Both the position numbers and the translations under genes were made by a program. Shown one piece after another: positions 1 to 7,938 of a stretch of DNA of 64,000 nt (position 1 is its first letter; the number at the start of each line of letters is the position of its first letter). The notes below the pieces were generated by a model, which saw only the letters and a list, made by a program, of their open reading frames with translations, was not told where the DNA came from and did not search any database. Origin of the DNA: Kribbella pratensis (lineage in GTDB: Bacteria; Actinomycetota; Actinomycetes; Propionibacteriales; Kribbellaceae); the NCBI RefSeq assembly GCF_004366075.1, contig NZ_SODU01000003.1:434001-498000 (forward strand), given 5' to 3'.

Positions 1-750
1 GTTCGGCGCGAAGCGGTAGTTGATGGTCACAGTGCACAGATCCGGTACGACGTTGCCCGCGACACCGCCCGTGATCGCGACCGCGTTCAGCCCCTCGCGG
101 TACTCGAGCCCGTCGATCGGCACCCGGCGTGGCTCGTACGCCGCCAGTCGCGCGAGCACCCCGCCCGCGGCGTGGATCGCGTTGCTGCCCATCCAGGAGC
201 GGGCCGAGTGCGCCCGCTCGCCGCGGGTGGTGACCTCGATCCGCATCGTGCCCTGGCAGCCGGCCTCGACGACCGCGTTCGACGGCTCCATCACGACCGC
301 GAACACGCCCTCGAGCAGCTCCGGGTTGGAGCGGGTCAGCTTGAACAGACCGTTCCGCTCGGCCTCGATCTCCTCGCAGTCGTAGAACACGTACGTCACG
401 TCCCGGTTCGGTTCGGCGAGAGTCGCGGCGAGCCGCAGTCCGACCGCGACGCCGCCCTTCATGTCGCACGCGCCGAGCCCGTGGATCAGGCCGTCGGCGC
501 GGCGGGCCGGGAGGTTGTCGTTGAGCGGCACGGTGTCGAGGTGACCGGCGAGGACGACCCGCTCGGCGCGGCCCAGATCAGTGCGGGCGACGACGGTGTT
601 GCCGTGCCGGAAGACCTTGAGATGCGGGTACGCCGAGAGCGCCGCCTCGACCATGTCCGCGAGCTTCTCCTCCGTCCCACTGACCGAGGAGATGTTCACC
701 AACGCCTCGGTCAGATCCGGCCCGGATACGGTCAGGTCGAGCTTGGTCAT
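1..750 (-). CDS. dapE: Succinyl-diaminopimelate desuccinylase (3' end outside window)
   Basis: Zinc-dependent hydrolase that removes succinate from N-succinyl-LL-2,6-diaminopimelate in the lysine and peptidoglycan-precursor pathway; cytoplasmic. The frame is open from the ATG at 750 to the window edge, giving 250 codons of the usual ~350-380. Visible M20-family features: AGHLDTVP with metal His near residue 70 and Asp 72, GACDMKGG with the bridging Asp near 96, and DCEEIE with the catalytic/metal Glu pair near 126-127. The family's dimerisation (lid) domain follows. The start codon overlaps the stop of the upstream VOC gene (ATGA), so translation is probably coupled. dapD lies 12.6 kb away, separated by a carbohydrate locus. 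Confidence 0.93.
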   Translation of the reverse strand, partial: MTKLDLTVSGPDLTEALVNISSVSGTEEKLADMVEAALSAYPHLKVFRHGNTVVARTDLGRAERVVLAGHLDTVPLNDNLPARRADGLIHGLGACDMKGGVAVGLRLAATLAEPNRDVTYVFYDCEEIEAERNGLFKLTRSNPELLEGVFAVVMEPSNAVVEAGCQGTMRIEVTTRGERAHSARSWMGSNAIHAAGGVLARLAAYEPRRVPIDGLEYREGLNAVAITGGVAGNVVPDLCTVTINYRFAPN

Positions 751-1430
751 GGGGCCTCCGGTGGCAGAAAGACGCAGAATTCGTTGCCTTCGGGGTCGGC
801 GCAGACGTGCCAGCCGATCTCGTCGTCCTTGGGCCGCAGCAGTGTCGCACCCGCGTCGAGGATCGGCTGCAGGGCCGGTGCGGTCACGTCCCAATGCACG
901 CGGTTCTTGACCGTCTTCGGCTCCGGGACGGGGTTGAAGACCCAGTACCTGAACGGCAGACCGGGCACGTTCTCGAGCCAGTAGTACGGCCGGCCGGGAC
1001 GGCTCGAGAACTCGCCGCCGACCACGCCCGCCCACCACCGGGCCTGCGCCTCCGGGTCGGCCGAGTCGACGACCAGTTCCATCAATCGGTATGCCGGAAT
1101 CGTCTCGCGCACGAACCCGCAGAACTCACCGCCCTCGGGGTCCGCCATGACTGTCCACTGCTGCGCCTCGGTCTCCGGCGACAGGACGGTCGCGCCGGAG
1201 CGCTCGAGGTCCGCGATGTCACCGGTGATCACGTCGAGGTGCACGCGGTTCTTCACCGTCTTCGGCTCCGGGACCTTGCACATCCAGATGGTCTTCTCCG
1301 GGACGTCGCCGACCAGCACGTTCGGGGTGTCGGCCGGCGCGGTCAGCCCGATCGTCCGCCCCCAGAAGGCAGCCATCTCGCTCGGGCTCGCCACGTCCAC
1401 ACACAGGTCCTTGAACCGCGCGACGCTCAT
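747..1430 (-). CDS. Tandem VOC (glyoxalase-like) domain protein
   Basis: 227 residues made of two glyoxalase/VOC-type halves. Each half repeats the same pattern: a PEPKTVKNRVH segment (near residues 54 and 172) and a DPEGxEFC segment near its end (near 98 and 213). Such two-domain proteins are usually annotated as glyoxalase-like or bleomycin-resistance-like; substrate cannot be read from the sequence. The ATG at 1430 is the first plausible start. It is the first gene of a two-gene unit with dapE, sharing a 4-nt overlap. No membrane segment or signal peptide is seen, so it is probably cytoplasmic. Confidence 0.8.
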   Translation of the reverse strand: MSVARFKDLCVDVASPSEMAAFWGRTIGLTAPADTPNVLVGDVPEKTIWMCKVPEPKTVKNRVHLDVITGDIADLERSGATVLSPETEAQQWTVMADPEGGEFCGFVRETIPAYRLMELVVDSADPEAQARWWAGVVGGEFSSRPGRPYYWLENVPGLPFRYWVFNPVPEPKTVKNRVHWDVTAPALQPILDAGATLLRPKDDEIGWHVCADPEGNEFCVFLPPEAP

Positions 1431-1440
1431 ACCGCACAGA

Positions 1441-2052
1441 TTATCCGGAGGTCCGTTTCCGGTAGTGGCGGTTCACCCGCTCGCGATTCCCGCAGGCCGG
1501 CGAGCACCACGTCTGCCGCGGGTCGTCCTGCAGGAAGTACTTCACGCACCGCGCCGCCGGGCAGGCGCGCAGCCGCGCGCGGTCCGGGCTCACCAGGAAG
1601 TCGATCGCCGACCGCCCGACCGCACCGACCAGCACCGCGACCGGATCCTCGCTCCGGTACATCCAGCGCACGCTCGGCTCCTCCGTCCACTCGAGGTGCG
1701 TCGTACCCAGCCGATCCGCCGCCCGATTCACCATCCGCAGCGCATCCTCAACGCTCATCAACCGCGAAGCATCCGCCTTACTGGGTTCCCCCGGCGCAAC
1801 CGCCCGAGCAAACAACGCCCGCACCGCCCCCCGAATCCGCACCAGCTCCTCCCGCAGGTTGGGGAGGGTTTCTGTCCGATTCGGGTGCACAAACCTCCCC
1901 AAGCCGGACTCGGCCCCCAACACCTGCGCGACCAACTGCTCGTGATCGGTGAGCCAGGCGACTGCCTCCTCCGGGGTGGAGAGCAGGTCCGCGATGCCGC
2001 CGTGTCCGTCGTGCTTGACGGTGGCAGCCAAAGCGAAGGCGAGCGTGGTCAT
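1441..2052 (-). CDS. CGNR zinc-finger protein (ABATE-type)
   Basis: 203 residues. The C-terminal ~45 residues hold the CGNR zinc-finger pattern: a Cys pair in ACPAARC, then WCSPACGNRERVNRHYRKR. The N-terminal ~140 residues resemble the stress-sensor (ABATE) domain normally paired with this finger, so a nucleic-acid-binding transcriptional regulator is likely. The effector is unknown. A TAGTAT -10 box (2059-2064, minus strand) lies six bases before the ATG, so the mRNA may be leaderless. It is divergent from the isomerase-like gene at 2106, which is a natural target. Confidence 0.8.
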   Translation of the reverse strand: MTTLAFALAATVKHDGHGGIADLLSTPEEAVAWLTDHEQLVAQVLGAESGLGRFVHPNRTETLPNLREELVRIRGAVRALFARAVAPGEPSKADASRLMSVEDALRMVNRAADRLGTTHLEWTEEPSVRWMYRSEDPVAVLVGAVGRSAIDFLVSPDRARLRACPAARCVKYFLQDDPRQTWCSPACGNRERVNRHYRKRTSG

Positions 2053-2105
2053 GGAATGATACTAATGGGACATTCGATTGATGGCGTGTGAATGAAGGAG
2101 CTCCT

Positions 2106-2771
2106 GTGCCCCTGAACGAAGTACGTGCGATCGCCGACCAGCTGCTCGCCGTGACGGCAGACCTCGACGACGCCACCGCACGCGCCGGCTCCGCCTTGCC
2201 CGGGTGGTCGCGCGGGCATGTGATCACCCACATCGCGAACTTCTCCGAGGCGATGACGCGTCAGGTCGACGAAGCGCTGCAGGGTCGGCTCGTCGAGGTG
2301 TACGACGGTGGGCGCCCGGCACGCGATGCCGCGATCGAGGCCGGCGCCGACCGCCCCGCCGCCGAACTCCGGTCCCACCTGGCGCAGGCCGTCACCACGT
2401 TGCTCGCCTCCTGGGACAAGGTGGGCCCCACCGACTGGCCGCTCCCGATCCTGCACCGCAACAGCAACCTCTCCGCCGGCCTGCAGGCGACGTGGCGCGA
2501 ACTCACCATCCACACCACAGACCTCGACCTCGGCATCACCGCCAGCACCTGGTCCGACGACTTCTGCCTCCACCTACTCGACTTCCTCCGAGCCCGCACC
2601 CCCGACAACACCCACCTCATCCTCAAGTCCCCCACCCTCACCTGGGACAACGGCACCGGCACAGACATCACCCTCGAAGGAACCTTCACCGACCTCACCG
2701 CCTGGTACGCCGGCCGCCCAACCCCAGGCCCAATCAACGGCCCAACACCACCCCTCCTCCCCTGGCCGTAG
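2106..2771 (+). CDS. Maleylpyruvate isomerase family, mycothiol-dependent-type protein
   Basis: 221 residues from the GTG at 2106. I chose this start because AAGGAG at 2095-2100 sits five bases upstream; an in-frame GTG at 2088 has no ribosome-binding site. The N-terminal helical bundle (ADQLLAVTADLDDATA, then LPGWSRGHVITHIA, then TWRELTIHTTDLDLG) is the DinB-like MDMPI fold, with His residues in the positions where the family binds metal. Members use mycothiol as cofactor or transfer it; the substrate is unknown. The presence of mshB in the same window fits mycothiol chemistry. Its end converges on the DUF4185 gene across a strong hairpin. Confidence 0.8.
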   Translation: MPLNEVRAIADQLLAVTADLDDATARAGSALPGWSRGHVITHIANFSEAMTRQVDEALQGRLVEVYDGGRPARDAAIEAGADRPAAELRSHLAQAVTTLLASWDKVGPTDWPLPILHRNSNLSAGLQATWRELTIHTTDLDLGITASTWSDDFCLHLLDFLRARTPDNTHLILKSPTLTWDNGTGTDITLEGTFTDLTAWYAGRPTPGPINGPTPPLLPWP

Positions 2772-2803
2772 AACGGCACCTGCAGCACTCAGGTGGGGGT
2801 TGG

Positions 2804-2850
2804 CTTTCCGGAAAGAAATTGCCTGTGGGTGGCGATTTCTTTCCGGAAAG
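2804..2850. terminator. 20-bp hairpin between convergent genes
   Basis: Arms 2804-2823 and 2831-2850 pair over 20 bp with one G-U wobble and a 7-nt loop. Each arm also starts or ends with the self-complementary 12-mer CTTTCCGGAAAG, so either one long hairpin or two small ones can form. It lies between the stops of the genes at 2771 (+) and 2854 (-) and is well placed as a bidirectional terminator, although no strong U-tract follows on either side. Confidence 0.75.
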
Positions 2851-2853
2851 GGG

Positions 2854-4887
2854 TTAGTTGACGGTGAAGTCGTCTACTTGGATCCAGGTGTCTTTGTTGG
2901 GGGCGTCGAAGCCGGCGTAGACGGTTAGTTCGTGGACGCCTGCAGGGACTTTCACCGTGACCTCGTGGTGGACGTAGCCGGTGCCCGCGCCGAAGGTGGT
3001 GGTCGCGAGGTCGGTCGTGCCGGTGCGGACGCCGAAGCGGCCCTGGTCGGCCGGGAGGTTCGCTGATGCGTTGATCCAGGAGCCGAAGGTGTACGTCGTA
3101 CCGGGGACAACGGGGACGTTCTGGTAGAGCGCGCTCCAGCCCGTACACGTGCAGCGGATCCACCCGTTGTTGGCTCCGGAGTGTGCGAAGCCGAGGCCGC
3201 GGTCGACGCCGTTGGCCGCCGTACCTTCGAAGAGCCATGCCGGCTTGCCGCTGCCGGTGCCCTCGAATCCGCCGTCGGCCAGCTGCGACACGTACCGAAC
3301 AACAACCTCGGAAACGGTCGAGTACGAACGCGTCCCGCCGGGCAGACCGATCACCCGGACCCCGTCCGTCTCCTGCACCGGGAAGGTGATCGTGTACGTC
3401 GTGTTCGCACCGGCCGACGCGTCGCCCGGGTACGTCGGCGACACGGTCTGCGATCCGACCTCGACCCACTGCCCGTTCTGGCGTACCTGGACCCGCGGCC
3501 GCCCCGTGAAGTACCCGCCCTCGGCCGACACCGCGCCGGACGTGAACTCCACGTTGTTCACCTTGTGCCGCGCAGGCCACTCGTATCCCCACCACGATGC
3601 TCCCTTGACCTCATCATCGAAGTCGGATTCGCTCCCGGTGCGAGAGCCGTCGTTCAGCAACGCGAGACTGCCCGACTGCGTCGACTTCGAGATCGCCACC
3701 GCACCAGTCGAAGCAGCAGCGAGGTTGTCCGATCCCGGGAGGTTCGACGCCGGCGTGTCAACGGACGGAGTGAGCACGAGCTTGCGCAGGTTGAAGTTGT
3801 AGACCGACGTACCGATCCCGCCTCCACCGCACGGGCACACGTTCGCCTGCAGGTACATCGTCTTGCCGTCCGGCTGCACGAACTTCGACGGGATCGTCAC
3901 GCCGTACCCGCCGTACTTCGAGGTCGACCACGGATACCCGCCGAAGTCCTTGGACAGGAAGTGCTTCCACGGCCCCCACGGCGTCGGCGACTCGTAGAAC
4001 TCGAAGGTGTACTCCGTCCACGACGTGTACACGTACCGCTTCTGCTGCGGCAGATAGGTCACGCCACCCTGACTGGTCACGCTGAGGTTGGACGCGTTCG
4101 TCCCGTACGTCTGCGCATACAACCGCCGCTGGTCGTCGAGCACCGGCTTGCGATCGGCGATCTTCGCCGACCACCCGGACCCGGTGTAGAACTTCCACGC
4201 GCTCCTGTCCTGCACGTCATGCTTGGGCACCCGCGCCAGGAACACCGACTGCGGATCGGGGACCGTGTCGTCGAACGAGTCCCGCCAGTTCCCGTCCAGC
4301 CCGTAGGCGTACACATATCCGTCGGGCGCCGCGGCGCCGCCCTTGCCGAAGTCCGCGAACCAGATCGTCGTGAACACGTGGTCCGAGAACATCGGCTTCG
4401 ACTTGTCCCACGTCCATGTCCGCCCGTGGTCGGTCGACCTGAGGATCGTTGCCGCCGGTACGTCGTTGAAGTCGAGCGCGAGGTCCTGGACGGCGAGGTA
4501 CAGCGTGTCGCCGACGCACACCATCCCCGTCGGCTTCCGGTTGTACCCGGCGCCGCTCCAGATCGATCCGACCTGGTCTCCTCGAGAGATCGTTGCCCCG
4601 GACAAGTTTCCCGGCGTACCGGTGATCTCGCTGACCGCGATGTCGGCGAAATCGCCGTCGAGGCTGAACCCCTTGCCGTCGCCGTTCGCGGCGTACAGCT
4701 TGTCGTTACCGGCCCAGCACGACGGCCACAGGTCGCCGTCGCTCTGGCTGGGCATGCCCTTGGACTCCACCTGGGCGGTGCCGATCGCGTTCACGGTGGC
4801 GGCCTCCTGGGGATTCGAGGATTGGGTCAGGAGTGTCGCCGTTCCGAAGACCAGCGGCAGGACAGCGAGCAAGGCCCCACGCTTCAT
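2854..4887 (-). CDS. Secreted DUF4185-type protein with C-terminal carbohydrate-binding-like domains
   Basis: 677 residues from the ATG at 4887, chosen because AAGGGA lies about 7 nt upstream and the first ~30 residues form a signal peptide (MKRGALLAVLPLVFGTATLL). Residues ~45-400 look like a DUF4185/sialidase-like five-bladed repeat: STDHGRTWTW, an aromatic-rich DGYVYAYG strand, and a Cys pair in ANVCPCGGGG. Residues ~420-540 resemble an F5/8 type C module and the last ~140 a jelly-roll carbohydrate-binding module ending QVDDFTVN. An extracellular glycan-acting or glycan-binding role is likely; the reaction is unknown. Its promoter and LacI-type operator face those of the sugar isomerase/kinase operon. 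Confidence 0.8.
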   Translation of the reverse strand: MKRGALLAVLPLVFGTATLLTQSSNPQEAATVNAIGTAQVESKGMPSQSDGDLWPSCWAGNDKLYAANGDGKGFSLDGDFADIAVSEITGTPGNLSGATISRGDQVGSIWSGAGYNRKPTGMVCVGDTLYLAVQDLALDFNDVPAATILRSTDHGRTWTWDKSKPMFSDHVFTTIWFADFGKGGAAAPDGYVYAYGLDGNWRDSFDDTVPDPQSVFLARVPKHDVQDRSAWKFYTGSGWSAKIADRKPVLDDQRRLYAQTYGTNASNLSVTSQGGVTYLPQQKRYVYTSWTEYTFEFYESPTPWGPWKHFLSKDFGGYPWSTSKYGGYGVTIPSKFVQPDGKTMYLQANVCPCGGGGIGTSVYNFNLRKLVLTPSVDTPASNLPGSDNLAAASTGAVAISKSTQSGSLALLNDGSRTGSESDFDDEVKGASWWGYEWPARHKVNNVEFTSGAVSAEGGYFTGRPRVQVRQNGQWVEVGSQTVSPTYPGDASAGANTTYTITFPVQETDGVRVIGLPGGTRSYSTVSEVVVRYVSQLADGGFEGTGSGKPAWLFEGTAANGVDRGLGFAHSGANNGWIRCTCTGWSALYQNVPVVPGTTYTFGSWINASANLPADQGRFGVRTGTTDLATTTFGAGTGYVHHEVTVKVPAGVHELTVYAGFDAPNKDTWIQVDDFTVN

Positions 4888-4973
4888 GAGCGATCCCTTC
4901 AAGGTTTGGTGCCGGGCCGAGTGCCCCGCAGTAGGCGCGGACCCATCAGGCACCCCCTTGCCAAGTGAGAAGG

Positions 4974-5019
4974 GCAATCGATTTCTCGCAAATCTACGAG
5001 CGCCGATCGGGACGGTCAA
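4974..5019 (-). promoter_or_regulatory. Promoter and LacI-type operator for the DUF4185 gene
   Basis: On the minus strand, TTGACC (5014-5019) and TAGATT (4991-4996) are separated by exactly 17 bp. Immediately downstream of the -10 box lies GAAATCGATTGC (4974-4985), whose core AATCGATT is a typical LacI-family half-site pair with central CG. It would sit over the transcription start, a classic repression position. Confidence 0.75.
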
Positions 5020-5095
5020 GGGGCGACGTCGTGATGATGTCAGCCGCCTGCGCAATTCCCGCGTGTACACAAGGGTTTCGACCGGCGCGCAGCCG

Positions 5096-5140
5096 TTGAC
5101 ACCACCCGACCCCACTGCCTAATCTGCGGAAATCGATTTC
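5096..5140 (+). promoter_or_regulatory. Promoter and LacI-type operator for the isomerase-kinase-regulator operon
   Basis: TTGACA (5096-5101) and TAATCT (5120-5125) are 18 bp apart. The perfect palindrome GAAATCGATTTC occupies 5129-5140, just after the -10 box and over the expected start of transcription. The same core occurs at the divergent DUF4185 promoter, and a LacI gene is third in this operon. Confidence 0.8.
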
Positions 5141-5159
5141 TGAGATGAGAGGCGCTGGG

Positions 5160-5822
5160 ATGCCAGTTGTGCCGAACCGTGCGTCCGCCCACCGCACGGC
5201 CGACGAGCTGTCCAGAGACCTGGTGGCACGGGGACTGCAGGCGGCGCGGGACGCCATCGAGACCGAGGCCGCCGCCGTGTCGGCACTCGCCGACCGCCTC
5301 GACGGGGTCTTCCTCGAGGTGCTGACCGCGGTCGCCCGCTGCGAAGGTCATCTCGTGGTGACCGGCCTCGGCAAGTCCGGCCTGGTCGGACGCAAGATCG
5401 CCGCGACGCTCGCGAGCACAGGTACGCCGGCCACCTTCATCCACTCCGCTGACGCGTTGCACGGGGACTCCGGCGCCGTGACGCCCCGCGATCTCGTCCT
5501 GGCACTGTCCGCATCCGGAGAGACGGCCGAGGTGTGCGCGTTCGCCCGGATGTTGCGGGACCGCCAGATCCCTGTGATCGCGATGACCGGGCGCGAGGAG
5601 TCGACGCTGGCCCAACTGGCGACGTACACGCTGGACACGATGGTGCTCCGCGAGGCGGACCCGCTGAACCTGGCGCCGACCGCCTCGACGACCGCCTCGC
5701 TGGCGATGGGCGACGCGCTGGCGTGCGCACTCGTCGTACTGCGGGAATTCAGCCATCACGACTTCGCGCAGTTCCACCCGTCCGGTGCCCTCGGCAAGCG
5801 TCTCTCGGAGGACCAGGAATGA
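5160..5822 (+). CDS. SIS-domain sugar-phosphate isomerase (KpsF/GutQ-like, no CBS domains)
   Basis: 220 residues from the ATG at 5160. AGAGG at 5148-5152 gives good spacing; the ATG at 5145 would fall almost at the start of the transcript. The SIS fold shows VVTGLGKSGLVGRKIAATLAS with the phosphate-binding loop, then ALSASGETAEV, and the C-terminal HPSGALGKRL typical of arabinose-5-phosphate isomerases of the KdsD/GutQ type. Those enzymes normally add two CBS domains (~320 residues); here they are absent. Aldose-ketose phosphate isomerisation is likely, with the sugar unknown. It is coupled by an ATGA overlap to the PfkB kinase, which would supply or consume its sugar phosphate. Confidence 0.85.
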   Translation: MPVVPNRASAHRTADELSRDLVARGLQAARDAIETEAAAVSALADRLDGVFLEVLTAVARCEGHLVVTGLGKSGLVGRKIAATLASTGTPATFIHSADALHGDSGAVTPRDLVLALSASGETAEVCAFARMLRDRQIPVIAMTGREESTLAQLATYTLDTMVLREADPLNLAPTASTTASLAMGDALACALVVLREFSHHDFAQFHPSGALGKRLSEDQE

Positions 5823-6757
5823 ACGATGTGTGCGTGCTCGGATCGTTCATGAAGGACCTGGTCGCGTCGGCGGAGCGGCGGCCGTTGCCGGGCGAGACGC
5901 TGCACGGCACCGGGTTCGCGGAGTTCCTCGGCGGCAAGGGCGTGAACCAGGCGATCGCGGCGGCCCGGATGGGTGCGCGGACGGCGATCGTCGGGACCAT
6001 CGGCGAGGACCGGTACGGCGAGGAGTTCCTGGAACTGCTGTCGGCGAACGGGGTCGACACCTCCTGGGTCGTGCGGCACCCGTCGCTCGGCACCGGGGTA
6101 GGGCTCCCGCTGGTACTGCCGGACGGCGGGAACTCGATCATCATCGTCTCCCGCGCGAACGCGGCGATCACCGCGCTGGACGTCGAGGCCGCGACCGACG
6201 TACTGATCGCAAGCAAAGTGCTGAGCGTGCAGCTCGAGCTCCCGGTCGAGGCGAGCCACACCGCCCTCCGGCTCGCCTCGGCCGCGGGCGTCACCACGAT
6301 CCTCACACCGGCCCCGGTCGGACCGGTCGATCCGACGCTGGCGACGTACGTCGACATTCTGGTGCCGAACGAGGTAGAAGCGGCAGCACTCACCGGGCTG
6401 AACTGCGACGACGAGTCGCAGGTGCCGATGATCGCGCGCAAACTCGCCGAGGACTGGGACCTGCGCGCCTGTGTGGTGACGCTCGGGTCCCGGGGCGCCT
6501 ATGTCCTGGACCGGGTCGGCGGGTTCGAGGAGCGGATCAGCGCGCACGAGGTGGACACCGTCGACACGGTCGGCGCCGGCGACGCGTTCTGCGGTTCGCT
6601 GGCCGCGTCGCTCGCACACGGGGCCGACCTGGTGGACGCCGTACGACTGGCGAACGCGGCGGGCGCCCTGTCCACCACGGTCAACGGCGCCGCCGACTCC
6701 GCCCCTTCACAGGCCGCAGCGCTGGCACTACTGGAAGGTGCAACGTCGGCACCATGA
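5819..6757 (+). CDS. PfkB/ribokinase-family sugar kinase
   Basis: 312 residues. PfkB signatures: FLGGKGVNQAIAAARMG near the N-terminus (substrate and lid region) and DTVGAGDAFCGSLAAS near residue 247, where the Asp of GAGD is the catalytic base. It should phosphorylate a sugar hydroxyl with ATP in the cytoplasm. The start overlaps the stop of the SIS gene by 4 nt, which implies stoichiometric expression with the isomerase. Closest in style to ribokinase or deoxyribokinase, but the specificity cannot be read. Confidence 0.88.
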   Translation: MNDVCVLGSFMKDLVASAERRPLPGETLHGTGFAEFLGGKGVNQAIAAARMGARTAIVGTIGEDRYGEEFLELLSANGVDTSWVVRHPSLGTGVGLPLVLPDGGNSIIIVSRANAAITALDVEAATDVLIASKVLSVQLELPVEASHTALRLASAAGVTTILTPAPVGPVDPTLATYVDILVPNEVEAAALTGLNCDDESQVPMIARKLAEDWDLRACVVTLGSRGAYVLDRVGGFEERISAHEVDTVDTVGAGDAFCGSLAASLAHGADLVDAVRLANAAGALSTTVNGAADSAPSQAAALALLEGATSAP

Positions 6758-6826
6758 GATCCTTTGGCCAGGATCGGAGTTAGAGTGCGATCCAGACGAC
6801 CATCGGATCTCCAGCGGGGAGCGGGT

Positions 6827-7825
6827 ATGACGACGATCTACGACGTAGCGCGTAGGTCGGGAGTGTCACCGGCCACGGTGTCACGTGTGCTGAGCGGCCG
6901 GCGCAACGTCGACCCCGAACTGTCCGAGAAGGTCCGGGCCGCGGTCGCGGAGCTCGGGTACCGGCCGAACGGGGTCGCGCGGAACCTGCGCAAGTCCTCG
7001 ACGAACCTCTGGGCAGTCGTCATCTCGGACATCGAGAACCCGTTCTTCACCTCGCTCGTCCGCGGGCTCGAGGACGTCGCGCAGACCGAGGGGTACCACG
7101 TCGTCCTCTGCAACTCCGACGAGGACCCCGCGAAGGAAGCGGCGTACGCGTCGGCGGTCCTGACCGACCAGATGGCCGGCGTGGTGATCTCCCCGACGTC
7201 GACGGCCGAGGGGGTGCATCTGCTCGCGAACGCGAAGATCCCGCTCGTCATGATCGACCGGCGGGTCGAGGGCGTCGAGGCCGACACCGTGCTGGTCGAC
7301 AACGAGCACGGCGCCTTCGAGGGCGTCAAGCACCTGATCGACGGCGGGTACCGGCGGATCGCCTGCATCACCGGGCCGCGCAAGGTGTCGACGGCGATGG
7401 ACCGGCTGGCCGGGTACCGGTCGGCGCTGCGGGCCGGCGGGATCCGGTACGACAAGGACCTGGTCCGGCACGCCGACTTCCGCGAGGCCGGCGGGTACGC
7501 CGCGATGGAAAGCCTGCTCGAGCTCCCCGATCCGCCCGAGGCGCTGTTCGCCACCAACAACCTGATGACCGTCGGCGCCCTGGAATGCCTGGCGAAGAAG
7601 GGCCTCCGCGCCCCCGACGACATCGCGATCGTGGGCTTCGACGACATCCCGTGGGCGGACCTCGTCATCCCCAGCCTCACCACGGTCGCCCAACCCACCT
7701 ACGAGCTGGGCCGCACCGCCGGCATGCTCCTGAAGGACCGCACCGCCGCCCCCGGCCGCCCGCCCTCCACCGTCACCCTCCGCACCGAACTCCACATCCG
7801 AGCCACCTCCGCCCCCAAGAAGTAG
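6827..7825 (+). CDS. LacI-family transcriptional regulator
   Basis: 332 residues from the ATG at 6827, preceded by GGGGAG. The N-terminal helix-turn-helix is IYDVARRSGVSPATVSRVLSG followed by a hinge helix (NGVARNLRK). A periplasmic-binding-protein-like sugar-sensing domain fills the rest, with FATNNLMTVGAL and GFDDIPWADL as family landmarks. It is the third gene of the isomerase-kinase unit, 69 bp after the kinase, and probably binds the two AATCGATT operators at 4974-4985 and 5129-5140. The inducer is likely the sugar handled by this locus. Confidence 0.92.
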   Translation: MTTIYDVARRSGVSPATVSRVLSGRRNVDPELSEKVRAAVAELGYRPNGVARNLRKSSTNLWAVVISDIENPFFTSLVRGLEDVAQTEGYHVVLCNSDEDPAKEAAYASAVLTDQMAGVVISPTSTAEGVHLLANAKIPLVMIDRRVEGVEADTVLVDNEHGAFEGVKHLIDGGYRRIACITGPRKVSTAMDRLAGYRSALRAGGIRYDKDLVRHADFREAGGYAAMESLLELPDPPEALFATNNLMTVGALECLAKKGLRAPDDIAIVGFDDIPWADLVIPSLTTVAQPTYELGRTAGMLLKDRTAAPGRPPSTVTLRTELHIRATSAPKK

Positions 7826-7830
7826 CCCGC

Positions 7831-7921
7831 CGAGTCGTGGCGATTGGCTGGGGCCAGGAAACTCGATTCGTGGATCGGGGTCGCCGTAGACGGCGTGTCG
7901 GCAACCAGATTCCACGACTCG
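7831..7921. repeat. Short inverted repeat in convergent gap
   Basis: CGAGTCGTGG at about 7831-7840 is repeated in inverted orientation as CCACGACTCG at 7912-7921, enclosing ~70 bp between the convergent LacI and GH92 genes. It could be a weak bidirectional terminator or a recombination footprint. Confidence 0.4.
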
Positions 7922-7938
7922 ACGAACGGTCCTGCGCG

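Noticed and set aside
3181..4968. A 595-codon plus-strand frame opposite the DUF4185 gene
   Set aside because: Arg/Val-rich composition typical of a shadow frame in high-GC DNA; no domains, and the opposite strand has a signal peptide and recognisable modules.
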